From assembly GCF_020531915.1 (NCBI RefSeq), contig NZ_JAJAVG010000004.1, forward strand, positions 62,001 to 126,000: a stretch of DNA of 64,000 nucleotides, in the 5' to 3' direction. Shown piece after piece: positions 17,498 to 26,197 of the stretch. Position numbers and translations under genes: made by a program. This DNA is from Methylovorus mays. Lineage in GTDB: Bacteria; Pseudomonadota; Gammaproteobacteria; Burkholderiales; Methylophilaceae. Position 1 is the stretch's first letter. Each line of letters opens with the position of its first letter. The notes under the pieces are model-generated. The model ran no database searches, was not told the origin of the DNA, and worked only from the letters and a program-made list of their open reading frames with translations.

Positions 17498-17641
17498 ATG
17501 AATCTTCACCTTACCCTTGGCCCGATTGTTTCGCTGATAGCAGGCATTCTGATTCTCGTCATGCCACGCCTGCTTAACTATATTGTCGCCTTGTATCTGA
17601 TCATTATCGGGTTGATCGGTTTGTTGGGAACGCCATTTTAA
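17498..17641 (+). CDS. DUF3096-like small membrane protein (47 residues)
   Basis: This 47-residue frame starts MNLHLTLGPIVSLIAG and continues ILILVMPRLLNYIVALYLI, then IIGLIGLLGTPF. It has two hydrophobic helices, is preceded by CAGGAG six bases from the ATG, and is followed 15 bases later by a strong terminator, so it is well supported despite its size. The pattern of a helix, a short MPRLLNY turn and a second helix matches the DUF3096 family of tiny inner-membrane proteins, whose function is unknown. It lies directly behind the PQQ dehydrogenase, so co-transcription is likely. Confidence 0.88.
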   Translation: MNLHLTLGPIVSLIAGILILVMPRLLNYIVALYLIIIGLIGLLGTPF

Positions 17642-17656
17642 CAAAGCAATCTCCTA

Positions 17657-17694
17657 GAAAACCAGTGCATCCATTTGATGCGCTGGTTTTTTTA
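17657..17694 (+). terminator. Rho-independent terminator after the DUF3096-like gene
   Basis: AAAACCAGTGCATC and GATGCGCTGGTTTT form a long, nearly perfect stem with a loop of about five bases, followed by a T run. It marks the end of the dehydrogenase operon. Confidence 0.88.
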
Positions 17695-17896
17695 TTGGCG
17701 CGTACATTTAATGCGGCATGGAAGCATGAACATGACGGAATGCTGACACAAGTGACGATGTATCATGTCTTCATAATAATATTGTTTGTAAAAAACCGTT
17801 TAAAAACAAATGGTTGTTATGAATTTTTGCATGCCTGCATGCCGGTATGAATCCTGCAGTGTTATAGCAGTTAACTCCTGAGTGATCTGATACCCC

Positions 17897-18313
17897 ATGA
17901 AAGAAATTTTGTTGGCTTACTGTTATATCGTTGAAGCCAAAAATGTAGATTTGACCCATATCGGCAACGAAATACGCACATACAGACGTTTTTTTATTGA
18001 ACAACAGATACGTGGCACCATGATTTATGACGGTGAGTATTTCATTCACTTGCTGGTTGGCAGCCCTTTAAGCATCGTTAAAGCGGAACATACGATGGAT
18101 GCTTTGCAGAAGGGGATTCATAAAGAAATTCTGTATTACGGCAAGCTTGGTGAGGCGGGGGATGTTTTACATCCGCTTTGGCAGGTGGGCTATATCCTCA
18201 ATGATCAAGCAGAAGCTCCTGGCTATCTTGAAAGCTTGCGTGACAGCAAGGGAAATATTGATGCCATCATGACCTGCTTTCAGCAGTTGCAAGCCATCAG
18301 CGATACTGTTTGA
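17897..18313 (+). CDS. BLUF-like protein with degenerate flavin-binding residues
   Basis: A 138-residue protein with the length and strand order of a BLUF photoreceptor domain: LLAYCYIVEA (first strand), an IGNEIRTYRRFF helix, IRGTMIYDGEYFIHLLVG (strands 2-3), a second helix (IVKAEHTMDALQKG) and EILYYGKL. The tyrosine of the photocycle is kept (Tyr 10), but the flavin-contact Asn of the ARxxN helix aligns with Phe 33 and the key Gln of the FxQxLEG strand is His 51; the Glu of LEG is Val. So flavin binding or photochemistry is doubtful. It precedes the phytochrome cluster by 600 bases. It may be a BLUF-derived partner protein; the assignment rests on fold pattern only. Confidence 0.6.
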   Translation: MKEILLAYCYIVEAKNVDLTHIGNEIRTYRRFFIEQQIRGTMIYDGEYFIHLLVGSPLSIVKAEHTMDALQKGIHKEILYYGKLGEAGDVLHPLWQVGYILNDQAEAPGYLESLRDSKGNIDAIMTCFQQLQAISDTV

Positions 18314-18479
18314 CTCTCGCGCATCCGTCACACCTCAGGTTCATCCCATTGCATTATTCAAGTCAGCGGGGGCATGTCCCAGCCTTCACCATGGTCATCA
18401 AACGGCACTGTGATATGCGGCTGGCATATTCTGGCTTTGCTGTGACTATGGACACAGCAATAAATGAGGGCGACGTTAA

Positions 18480-18553
18480 TATGGAGTCTCTTCCCTGTTG
18501 TTGGATACCCCCCCAACAATATTTCGGGCCTGCACCTGCAGGCCCATTTTTTT
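18480..18553 (+). ncRNA. Candidate small RNA with C-rich loop and strong terminator
   Basis: Two hairpins lie in a gap without a convincing gene. The first pairs TTGTTGG (18498-18504) with CCAACAA (18513-18519) and exposes the loop ATACCCCC. The second pairs GGGCCTGCA (18526-18534) with TGCAGGCCC (18537-18545) and is followed by ATTTTTTTG, a Rho-independent terminator. C-rich loops in bacterial small RNAs often pair with Shine-Dalgarno sequences. The 5' end is unknown. It could instead simply be the 3' UTR of the BLUF-like gene. Confidence 0.4.
18526..18553 (+). terminator. Rho-independent terminator upstream of the phytochrome operon
   Basis: A 9-bp GC-rich stem with a two-base loop (practically four unpaired bases) followed by ATTTTTTTG. 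It ends either the BLUF-like transcript or an independent small RNA. The remaining 340 bases to the heme oxygenase gene show no gene I can support and presumably hold its promoter. Confidence 0.85.
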
Positions 18554-18897
18554 GTCCTGCGTTTATGGCGACTTCATTATGAATCTGGTTGCCTCCGGCC
18601 AGGGTATCAGCTCGGGAAGAGGGCCGTCTAAAAAAGGGCTATCAGTCAAATCATGGTCATGCGCTGAATTCTTGTTCTCTTATCCCCTACGTACAATGGC
18701 TCACCCATAAAACTGTACTTCATGAGTGATGCATGTCTGCTAATTCCCAAGAGGAGGAGGGCTCTATTTTTCAGGGATGCAGTGGCAGGGTAGTTTGGTG
18801 AAACCGGGAGTGAGGTTATTGATTGCCAGTTGGTATCGTTTTTCCTGAATCCCGCTTCTTTATTGAAATCCAGCCACCCCGTTAGTCCGAATGCACT

Positions 18898-19611
18898 ATG
18901 TCAAATGACATATCGGACGATTCCTACTTTCCCTATAATTATCCAAAAAATAACAATTCAAAAACAGGAAAGGCTACATGCTTGACGGTCTCTGCCCGCA
19001 GTAAGAATGGAGTCTCTCAGCTGGTGCAACGTCTGCGTATTGCCACGCAGCCGTTGCACCGCGAGTTGGATGCTCGTCTTCGCATATCGGCCCCCCATGC
19101 TGAATATGCGGATGTGCTGGCTCATCTCGGCCTTTTTCATGCTTGGCTAGAGCAAATAATGCCAATGATTCATAGCATGCCTGATTCATTGCATGCGCAG
19201 GTAACAACACCTAATTTGCAGAGGCTTCAAGCGCTTTGCCATGACCTTGATCTTCCGGCTCCTGTCTATATGGATATTTCCTCGCATTCTGCTGTGACAG
19301 CGGTGGCAGATCGGTTGCGCACCAGTTATCGCTGGGGGATGCAATATGTGATTGAAGGCTCCATGCGGGGGGCGATCTCACTGTTGCCTCGGATAGAGCA
19401 ACTCAGTGAGGCACGGCAGATACCACATTTTTTCCGGCTCGCGGCCACACATGGACATGCCCCATGGCAAATATTCACCAGCGTTCTGGAGCACGAATGC
19501 CTTGATGAGGAGGTACAAATAGCCGCCGAACAAGGCGCGCGCGATGCCTTTGCACTGTGTTTGAAGACCTATCACCTGCCTCCTGCACCCCGGGCAAGCC
19601 ATGCATATTAG
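18898..19611 (+). CDS. bphO: Biliverdin-producing heme oxygenase
   Basis: A heme oxygenase that opens heme to biliverdin, carbon monoxide and iron. The proximal histidine is in RIATQPLHRELDARL (His 54 from this start), and the distal-helix signature appears as YVIEGSMRGA, matching the Y-V-x-E-G-S family pattern. The gene overlaps the phytochrome start by 11 bases, so chromophore and receptor are made together. ATG 18898 has no good ribosome binding site and gives an odd Asn-rich 28-residue extension; TTG 18982 with AGGAAAGG ahead gives the usual length of about 209 residues and is a serious alternative. An 8-codon frame starts at ATG 18978 between them. Confidence 0.85.
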   Translation: MSNDISDDSYFPYNYPKNNNSKTGKATCLTVSARSKNGVSQLVQRLRIATQPLHRELDARLRISAPHAEYADVLAHLGLFHAWLEQIMPMIHSMPDSLHAQVTTPNLQRLQALCHDLDLPAPVYMDISSHSAVTAVADRLRTSYRWGMQYVIEGSMRGAISLLPRIEQLSEARQIPHFFRLAATHGHAPWQIFTSVLEHECLDEEVQIAAEQGARDAFALCLKTYHLPPAPRASHAY

Positions 19612-21796
19612 CGTTAATTTGCAGAACTGCGATCAGGAGCCCATTCATCTGGCAGGCGCCATTCAATCGTATGGCGCTTTGCTCGCCTTTGATCTTGATG
19701 GGGTGTTGCAATATTGCAGTCAGAATGCGGCGGACTTCTTTGGCCATGTGCCCAAGCCGGGGGAACCATTACAGGCGCATCACCTGGGCAAGCTGAGTGG
19801 CGCTGCTAATCTGATATCAGAATATCTGGTGCTTCCCCAAAACAGTCGGGTTTGTCACGTTGACACACCAGATGGCATGTTTGAACTGATGCTGCATAGA
19901 GCTGCTGGCGATATGGTGGTCGTGGAAGTCGAGCCTGTTGTTTCCAGCTCAGATAAACATACTTTCTTCTCTACACATTTTCAGCAGTTATTGAATGATC
20001 TGCGTGACCAGACCGATATTGCCCCCCTTTTGCAGCTGGTCACCGACCACTACCGGGAGTTGACGGGGTTTGACCGGGTCATGGCCTATCGCTTCCGTCA
20101 GGATGGCAGTGGCGAAGTCGTCGCCGAGTCCCGTCATGCGAGCCTGGAGGATTGGCGTGGTCGACGCTATCCTGCGGCTGATATACCACAGCAGGCCAGG
20201 CGTCTTTATTTGCTGAATACCCTACGGCTGATTGCCGACGTGGAACTGCCGTCAGTCCCCTTGCTGCAAAGGCCTGGCATGCCGCCGCTGGACATGAGTT
20301 TTTGCCAGTTGCGTAACGTCTCACCTATACATATTGAATATTTGCAGAACATGGGGGTTGCCGCCTCCATGAGCATTTCGATTGTGATTGATGGGCAGCT
20401 GTGGGGCATGATTGCCTGCCATCATATGCAGCCACATCGCATCGGCCGTGAAGTGCGTATGAGTTGCCATATGCTGGGCACCATCCTCTCTTCAGAAATA
20501 CAGCGCCTACAAGCCATTGAAGCGCATACCCGCCGGGAACAGGCTGCCGAAATGCGTATGACCCTGTTGCCCGCTCTCATGGCCGCGGAAGATTTTGGTA
20601 GCCAACTGCGTAGTGCGATCGGGGACATCGCAAGATTGATCCCCTCGGATGCAGCCGTGATCAGTTACGATGGCAAAAGTGCCGTCACTGGTGAGGTTCC
20701 CGATGCATTCATACGGGCATGGCTATTCTGGCTGAACCAGTCGCTGCCCGATGTGTATGCCATCCACAAAGTAGAGGATGCCCCCGCCAACCTGCGTTCG
20801 ATCATGGGCGATATCTGCGGTGTCATGGCAATCTCGATTGATAAGGTGCACAAGAGCTGGCTGCTGTTTATCCGGCGCGAACTCATCCATACCATACGCT
20901 GGGGCGGCAAGCCGGAGAAGCAATACAAGATAGGCCCCCTGGGGCCAAGGTTGACGCCGCGCGGCTCGTTTGCAGAATGGAAAGAGACCGTCCAAGGGCA
21001 GTCTGAAGCCTGGAGTCCGCTGGATGTGGCCATGGCCCAGGAATTGCGTATGGATTTATTGAAAACCTGCAATGCGCATAATGCCCGTAACGAGCGTCAC
21101 CGTATCCAGCTCATGGCCATGCTGGGCCACGATCTGCGGGATCCGCTGAACTCCATCACCATGGCGGCGCAAATGCTGGAAATGCAGGATGGGGCGAGTT
21201 CGAACAAGCTGGGCGAGCGTATCAAGAATTCCAGCATGCGCATGAAACGGTTGGTGCACCAGGTGCTGGACATGAGCCGTTTACAGGCAGGCCTTGGTTT
21301 GCCGCTGGATATACAGCCTACCGATATATCCTTGTTGGTGCGTGACATGCTGGCTGAGCATGTCACGGCATATCCGGATATTCAGGTAGAGGCCGATATC
21401 CCGGACAACATAGAAGCGCAGGTGGATGCCGACCGTATTGCACAGGTGCTATCCAACTTGCTCAGTAATGCCCGTCACCATGGCATGGCAGGTCTGCCGG
21501 TGAAGGTATTGCTGAGCCGACACCCCGAGAACATCCGTTTTTGCGTTAAAAATGCCGGGCCGGAAATTCCACCGGAAACAGTGAATGTTCTGTTTGATCC
21601 CTTTAAGCGCAGGCAGGAGCTGAATGCACTGAACAAGACTGGTTTGGGTTTGGGCTTGTATATTGCACATCAGATTGTGGCTGCGCACCAAGGCGATATT
21701 CGCTACGAACATACGGATGATGGCTATGTGAGTTTCATCGTGCATTTGCCGCATACCATCCTCGGATCTGCCTTGCAGCAGAAAATTACACGTTAA
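19601..21796 (+). CDS. bphP: Bacteriophytochrome histidine kinase (PAS-GAF-PHY-HisKA-HATPase)
   Basis: A 731-residue red/far-red sensor kinase. The biliverdin-binding Cys 10 is in LQNCDQEPIHLAG at the N-terminus. The GAF domain shows RYPAADIPQQAR (PASDIP-type motif with one change) and VSPIHIEYLQNMGVAASMSI; the PHY tongue region shows WGGKPEKQY and PRGSFAEWKETV. The kinase core has MLGHDLRDPLNS with His 510, an N box NLLSNARHHG and a G box TGLGLGLYIAHQI. All parts of a working photoreceptor kinase are present. It overlaps the heme oxygenase gene and is followed after 50 bases by a response regulator, its likely phosphate acceptor. Confidence 0.96.
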   Translation: MHISVNLQNCDQEPIHLAGAIQSYGALLAFDLDGVLQYCSQNAADFFGHVPKPGEPLQAHHLGKLSGAANLISEYLVLPQNSRVCHVDTPDGMFELMLHRAAGDMVVVEVEPVVSSSDKHTFFSTHFQQLLNDLRDQTDIAPLLQLVTDHYRELTGFDRVMAYRFRQDGSGEVVAESRHASLEDWRGRRYPAADIPQQARRLYLLNTLRLIADVELPSVPLLQRPGMPPLDMSFCQLRNVSPIHIEYLQNMGVAASMSISIVIDGQLWGMIACHHMQPHRIGREVRMSCHMLGTILSSEIQRLQAIEAHTRREQAAEMRMTLLPALMAAEDFGSQLRSAIGDIARLIPSDAAVISYDGKSAVTGEVPDAFIRAWLFWLNQSLPDVYAIHKVEDAPANLRSIMGDICGVMAISIDKVHKSWLLFIRRELIHTIRWGGKPEKQYKIGPLGPRLTPRGSFAEWKETVQGQSEAWSPLDVAMAQELRMDLLKTCNAHNARNERHRIQLMAMLGHDLRDPLNSITMAAQMLEMQDGASSNKLGERIKNSSMRMKRLVHQVLDMSRLQAGLGLPLDIQPTDISLLVRDMLAEHVTAYPDIQVEADIPDNIEAQVDADRIAQVLSNLLSNARHHGMAGLPVKVLLSRHPENIRFCVKNAGPEIPPETVNVLFDPFKRRQELNALNKTGLGLGLYIAHQIVAAHQGDIRYEHTDDGYVSFIVHLPHTILGSALQQKITR

Positions 21797-21846
21797 TTTG
21801 TGTTAAACATTAAAATAATCATGCTGTTAGAATAGAAGTTGGGGAA

Positions 21847-22209
21847 ATGGGAAAACACATTCTGATCGTGGAGGATTATCTGGAAGCGGGCGCCACCTTT
21901 AAAGAGCTGCTTGAGTTGCTGGGGCACGACGTCAAGTGGGTGCTGAACGGCCAGTCCGCCATACAACAATTGGAAGAAAAAGCATTTGATCTGGTATTCA
22001 TGGATCTGAATTTGCCGGATATGCATGGTGTTGTTTTGTTAAAGCAAGTGCAGGATAAAGGACTGGGGCCGAACACGCAGTTTATTGCCGTTAGCGGGCA
22101 CTCAGCCAAGGATGTGGCAGCTGTCGAGGCGATCAAGGTGTTTGATCATTACCTGGAAAAACCGATTGACCTTGCCATGCTGAACCGCATCCTGAGCAGA
22201 ACCGCTTAA
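21847..22209 (+). CDS. Single-domain response regulator
   Basis: A 120-residue receiver domain without an output domain. The acidic pair is in ILIVEDYLEA, the phospho-acceptor is Asp 53 in LVFMDLNLPDMHG, the switch Ser in IAVSGHS and the conserved Lys in YLEKPID. Such stand-alone receivers carry phosphate between proteins, as CheY or Spo0F do. It lies directly behind the phytochrome kinase and ahead of a DHp-like protein, so it probably links the two in a phosphorelay. GGGGAAATGGG precedes the ATG. Confidence 0.93.
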   Translation: MGKHILIVEDYLEAGATFKELLELLGHDVKWVLNGQSAIQQLEEKAFDLVFMDLNLPDMHGVVLLKQVQDKGLGPNTQFIAVSGHSAKDVAAVEAIKVFDHYLEKPIDLAMLNRILSRTA

Positions 22210-22237
22210 GGCGGACTTTAAGACGAAGGGAAGAATA

Positions 22238-22915
22238 GTGACGACAGAACAAAAATTAGCATCGTCAAATACCCACTGGCAGTTGGCTGGCATACGGCAT
22301 CATGTATTCCTGAAGGTATTTTCGGTGCTGCGCCATAATCTGCTGGGGCCGATTTCGGTCACGCGCATGAATCACTCCATCATGCGGCGCAATCTGGAAA
22401 AGGATGTATTGGATAAAGGCAAGACACTGGAGCGTTTGAACAAGATTGACCTGCAGCTGGAAGAAGCTGTATTTGGTATTCGCGCCCTGAATGTCTGGGA
22501 TGACACGAGTGATAACGAGGCATTGCCGGAAGACATTGTGGCTATGGGCCTCAAGCTCATGTCGGGATTTCTGACCCTGCGCAATATATCGGTAGAGCGG
22601 CTACCGGAGGACTCTGGCGTGGATTACGCCCTCGTTCGCGAATCCCCCTTTTTGTATGCCTGGCTGGGCCTGCTGTGTCACATTGAAGACCATGCCCAGC
22701 AGCCTATAGACCTGCATATCCACTTTCAGGATCCTAAGCGCCTGGAGATCGTCATCACGCAGCCGCTTTACGATGTCAACGCTCAGCGCGCTGCGGATAC
22801 TTCGGCTGCTATCATTGATCGTGCTGCCCTGCAATTGCTGGCGGAAGAGGCGGGTATTCAGTTCGACATCAGTCCGCAAAGCATCGTGATGTCCTGGCTG
22901 ACTCAAAAACCCTAG
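22238..22915 (+). CDS. Histidine phosphotransfer / degenerate kinase-like protein
   Basis: A 225-residue protein starting at GTG 22238 with GAAGGGAAG ahead. The N-terminal helix VFLKVFSVLRHNLLGPISV resembles a kinase dimerisation helix with its phospho-acceptor (His 33, HNLLGP). The C-terminal half keeps the outline of an ATPase-like fold (DLHIHFQDPKRLEIVITQP) but shows no N box or glycine box, so it should not autophosphorylate. This organisation matches ChpT-type phosphotransferases, which pass phosphate from a receiver to a final regulator. Being last in the phytochrome operon, it would take phosphate from the receiver at 21847. The final target is not evident; the Crp/Fnr gene downstream has no receiver domain. 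Confidence 0.65.
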   Translation: MTTEQKLASSNTHWQLAGIRHHVFLKVFSVLRHNLLGPISVTRMNHSIMRRNLEKDVLDKGKTLERLNKIDLQLEEAVFGIRALNVWDDTSDNEALPEDIVAMGLKLMSGFLTLRNISVERLPEDSGVDYALVRESPFLYAWLGLLCHIEDHAQQPIDLHIHFQDPKRLEIVITQPLYDVNAQRAADTSAAIIDRAALQLLAEEAGIQFDISPQSIVMSWLTQKP

Positions 22916-22966
22916 CCTCAAAAACGAAATTTATCTGGCGCTGGCAGGGGCCCCATATCTATTTCG

Positions 22967-23686
22967 TCAGCAGATCAGCGGTCTGGGCGTGATCGGCGAT
23001 TCGAAATAATCTGCTACAGTCGCCAGCGCTTTTTCATTCAGGATGGTAAGTTTGCCTTCCTGGATTTTATGTAATCCAAGTTTTTCCAATTTTTTCAATG
23101 ACTTGTTTGTATGTGCCAGTGAAAGGCCCAGGGCATCGGCCACGTCCTGCTGGTTCAGTGGAAATGGAATGACCTTGCCCGCTTCGGGGTAGAGCGCCCG
23201 GTAACGCTTGAACACATGCAGAATCAGCATGGCAATTTTTTCCACGGCCGAACGCGCACCGACATTCAGCAGATTGTCATCCACAATCTGTTCTTCATGC
23301 GCACAGATCCAGGTGATGTCATAGGCGAGCGACGGGAACGACTGATAGAGCAGCCAGAGCTTATTTTTATCGAGCTCGCACAGCTCAACGTCCGTGATGG
23401 TTTCCACACTGCTGGTGCTTTCATCCAGCAGGTTTTGCTGCAGGCCAATCAGATCGCCCGGAAACATGATGTTGAGTATCTGGCGGCGGCCATTCTTGAG
23501 GGTTTTGTGCCGAATGGCCCAGCCCTCAAGCAAGGTGTAGAGCTGGGCGCTAGATGCCCGCTCGTTGACGATGGTTTTACCCGCCGGGAACTTGACGTTC
23601 CGCAAGCGGATGCTATTCATGAACTCCAACTCTTGCGCGGTGTTGGGTTTGAAAATATCCAGTTCGCGCAATCTGTCTGCACACAT
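22967..23686 (-). CDS. Crp/Fnr family transcription regulator
   Basis: A 239-residue regulator with an N-terminal cyclic-nucleotide-type beta barrel (KFPAGKTIVNERASSAQLYT, NIMFPGDLIGLQQNLLDES) and a C-terminal winged helix (NQQDVADALGLSLAHTNKSL then KLEKLGL). The four cysteines of oxygen-sensing FNR are not arranged near the N-terminus, so it is not a classical Fe-S sensor. The helix sequence S-L-A-H-T-N-K replaces the E-x-x-SR of FNR/CRP, suggesting a different operator. Members of this subgroup sit next to phytochrome or GGDEF genes in many proteobacteria. It converges on the phytochrome operon with 51 bases between. Confidence 0.9.
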   Translation of the reverse strand: MCADRLRELDIFKPNTAQELEFMNSIRLRNVKFPAGKTIVNERASSAQLYTLLEGWAIRHKTLKNGRRQILNIMFPGDLIGLQQNLLDESTSSVETITDVELCELDKNKLWLLYQSFPSLAYDITWICAHEEQIVDDNLLNVGARSAVEKIAMLILHVFKRYRALYPEAGKVIPFPLNQQDVADALGLSLAHTNKSLKKLEKLGLHKIQEGKLTILNEKALATVADYFESPITPRPLIC

Positions 23687-23776
23687 GGCATTACCCCCTG
23701 ATGATCTCTCGTATTATTAGTCGAGAGTTGAACGATGATCCTGCTTAAACGTTAATGCTCAGCTAGCGTTCTGACA

Positions 23777-25345
23777 TCAGAAAATTTCGCGGGTTTCCAG
23801 AAATTGAATGTCCGGATAGCGCTCTTGTGCCATCTGCAGGTTGACGCGGTTAGGCGCCAGATAAACATACTCGTCCGCCCCATCCAGCGCCACGTTAAAT
23901 CCATATTTATCTGCAATCGCCTTGAGGTCAGCATCCGATCCGCGCAGCCAGCGTGCAGTTGAGCAGTCGTAACTTTCAAACACCACATCCACGCCGTATT
24001 CATGCTCAAGGCGGTGGGCGACCACATCAAACTGCAAGGTACCGACGGCGCCCAGAATCAGATCGTTGCTCATCAGCGGACGGAACAATTGCGAAGCGCC
24101 TTCTTCCGCCAGTTGCTGCAGGCCTTTTTGCAATTGCTTCATCTTGAGCGGGTTTTTCAGCCGGGCACGACGGAAAAACTCTGGGGCAAAGGAAGGGATG
24201 CCAGTGAACTTGAGGTCTTCGCCCTCGGTGAAGGTATCGCCCAGCTTGACCGTGCCGTGATTGGGAATGCCGATAATATCGCCGGCCCAGGCTTCATCCG
24301 TGGTGTTGCGGTCCTGCGCCATGAAGGTAATGGCGTTATTCACCGCCAGCATCTTGCCGCTGGCAACCTGCTTGATTTTCATGCCGCGCTCAAAGCGGCC
24401 GGAACATACCCGCAGGAACGCAATACGGTCGCGATGCTTGGGGTCCATATTGGCTTGTATCTTGAACACAAAGCCGGAGAACTTGGGGTCGCCAGGCGCC
24501 ACTTCACGGCTGGCGGTATTACGGGGCAGGGGCGAGGGGGACAGCTCAACCACCGCATCCAGCAGCGATTGCACACCGAAGTTGTTAATGGCCGAGCCAA
24601 AAAACACCGGGGTTTGCTTGCCGGACAAATAGGCCTCTTTGTTAAAGGTGCTGGAGGCGCCACGCACCAGCTCGACGTCCACGCGCAGCTCTGCGGCCTG
24701 TGTGCCAATCAGCTCGTCCAGACGCGGGTTGTCCAGGCCCTGGATGGTTTCCGAGGTGCCTTTTTCGGCGTGCGGATCAAAAAAGGAAATGCTGTCGTTG
24801 TACAGGTGATATACCCCGCGGAAGCTCTTGCCCATGCCGATAGGCCAGGTCATGGGCGCGCATTGCATGCCCAGCGTGGACTCGATCTCGTCCAATAGCT
24901 CAATCGGCGCGCGGCTTTCACGGTCCAGCTTGTTGATGAAGGTGAGGATGGGCGTATCGCGCATGCGGCATACATTCAGCAGCTTGATGGTCTGCGCTTC
25001 CACACCGTTTACCGAGTCGATCACCATGACGGCCGAATCGACGGCGGTGAGCGTGCGATAGGTATCTTCCGAAAAGTCATCGTGGCCAGGGGTATCCAGC
25101 AGATTGATCATGTGTTCACGATAGGGAAACTGCATGACCGAGGATGTCACCGAAATGCCACGTTGCTTTTCCAGTTCCATCCAGTCGGAAGTGGCATGGC
25201 GTGCCGCCTTGCGCCCACGTACTTCACCGGCGACCTGAATGGCGCCCCCGAACCACAGCAGTTTTTCTGTGAGGGTGGTTTTACCCGCATCCGGGTGGGA
25301 AATAATGGCAAAGGTACGGCGGCGTTGAATCTCGGACTGGCTCAT
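23777..25345 (-). CDS. prfC: Peptide chain release factor 3
   Basis: A 522-residue translational GTPase that removes RF1/RF2 from the ribosome after peptide release. The G1 loop is [16 protein letters not shown]2/G3 appear as [11 protein letters not shown] and [15 protein letters not shown], and G4 is FINKLDRE. The length and C-terminal domains ([21 protein letters not shown]) are complete. It is in the same direction as the Crp/Fnr gene with about 90 bases between. No strong ribosome binding site is visible ahead of the ATG. Confidence 0.98.
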   Translation of the reverse strand: MSQSEIQRRRTFAIISHPDAGKTTLTEKLLWFGGAIQVAGEVRGRKAARHATSDWMELEKQRGISVTSSVMQFPYREHMINLLDTPGHDDFSEDTYRTLTAVDSAVMVIDSVNGVEAQTIKLLNVCRMRDTPILTFINKLDRESRAPIELLDEIESTLGMQCAPMTWPIGMGKSFRGVYHLYNDSISFFDPHAEKGTSETIQGLDNPRLDELIGTQAAELRVDVELVRGASSTFNKEAYLSGKQTPVFFGSAINNFGVQSLLDAVVELSPSPLPRNTASREVAPGDPKFSGFVFKIQANMDPKHRDRIAFLRVCSGRFERGMKIKQVASGKMLAVNNAITFMAQDRNTTDEAWAGDIIGIPNHGTVKLGDTFTEGEDLKFTGIPSFAPEFFRRARLKNPLKMKQLQKGLQQLAEEGASQLFRPLMSNDLILGAVGTLQFDVVAHRLEHEYGVDVVFESYDCSTARWLRGSDADLKAIADKYGFNVALDGADEYVYLAPNRVNLQMAQERYPDIQFLETREIF

Positions 25346-25397
25346 GACAAGGGCAAAAGGCGTGAAGAAAGATCGCCATTATACCCTGTCTTGCTGC

Positions 25398-26093
25398 TCA
25401 GCCTTGCGGTGCTACTTCTTCATCGACCCCGCAGCGACGGTTGGCTGGCACTGCGATATCGATCAGGCGCGGTTTGGGAAGATCCAGCGATGTCATGATC
25501 TGGATGAACGCATCACGAGATTTGCCTGCCAGCCGCGGATTGATGGTTTTCTCCTGCCCGATGCAACTGACGCGGCGCCCTTGGTAATCATGTCCGGGAT
25601 AGACCAGCGTTTCGTCCGGCAAGCTGAAAAGGCGCTGGGTAATGCTGTCATATTGGGTACCGGCATCGCCGCCCTGAAAGTCGGTGCGTCCGCAGCCGTT
25701 GATGAGCAGTGCATCCCCGGTAAACAGACGGTCGCGCCACAGAAAAGACAGGCTTCCCGGTGTATGTCCTGGTGTGGCAATTACCTGAATCCGTTCCCCC
25801 CCGAGTTCTACGGTGTCACCGTCCGCCAGTTGCCTGTCCGCCGCACTGGCACCACATAAGGCAGCCACAGCGCTGCGCGAGCCTATGCGCTGTCGCAGTT
25901 CACCTCCCGCCGTGATGTGATCCGCATGCACATGGGTTTCCAGTGTCCATGCCAGATGCAGCTGATGTTCTTTCAGCAGGGCGAGATAGACATCAACTTC
26001 GGTGATGACGGGATCAATCAGCAAAGCTTCATTGCCATCTGTGATCAGGTAGGTATAGGTGGAAGAGCTTGGCTCAAACAGCTGACGAAACAT
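25398..26093 (-). CDS. Persulfide dioxygenase (ETHE1-like, MBL fold)
   Basis: A 231-residue metallo-beta-lactamase-fold protein of the ETHE1 type, which oxidises glutathione persulfide to sulfite. The metal motif is THVHADH (His 54, His 56, Asp 58, His 59), with GHTPGS, TGDALLI and YPGHDY following; ETHE1 uses a single iron held by two His and one Asp. The C-terminal LDLPKPRLIDIAVPANRRCG is characteristic of this subgroup. AGGAGA precedes the ATG. It is divergent from a BigR-like repressor and across from a sulfurtransferase and TauE exporter, which together explain persulfide oxidation and sulfite export. Confidence 0.92.
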   Translation of the reverse strand: MFRQLFEPSSSTYTYLITDGNEALLIDPVITEVDVYLALLKEHQLHLAWTLETHVHADHITAGGELRQRIGSRSAVAALCGASAADRQLADGDTVELGGERIQVIATPGHTPGSLSFLWRDRLFTGDALLINGCGRTDFQGGDAGTQYDSITQRLFSLPDETLVYPGHDYQGRRVSCIGQEKTINPRLAGKSRDAFIQIMTSLDLPKPRLIDIAVPANRRCGVDEEVAPQG

Positions 26094-26114
26094 GGCGAGT
26101 CTCCTGATGGAAGT

Positions 26115-26160
26115 TGGTTAAAAATATATTAACATATAATATATAAAAATATATAATGAT
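26115..26160. promoter_or_regulatory. AT-rich operator/promoter between persulfide dioxygenase and BigR-like genes
   Basis: The 104-base divergent gap contains an unusually pure AT block with overlapping inverted repeats built on ATATAT (for example AATATATTAACATATAATATAT). BigR/SqrR-type repressors bind AT-rich imperfect palindromes in exactly this position, so this is the likely shared operator. Exact half-sites cannot be assigned by eye. Confidence 0.6.
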
Positions 26161-26197
26161 TGAATCAAGTTAACCATCCGTATGAAAGACGCCTTCT

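Noticed and set aside
18310-18582. 91-codon plus-strand frame starting at TTG after the BLUF-like gene
   Set aside because: No ribosome binding site, proline/cysteine-rich with no pattern, and it runs through the terminator hairpin.
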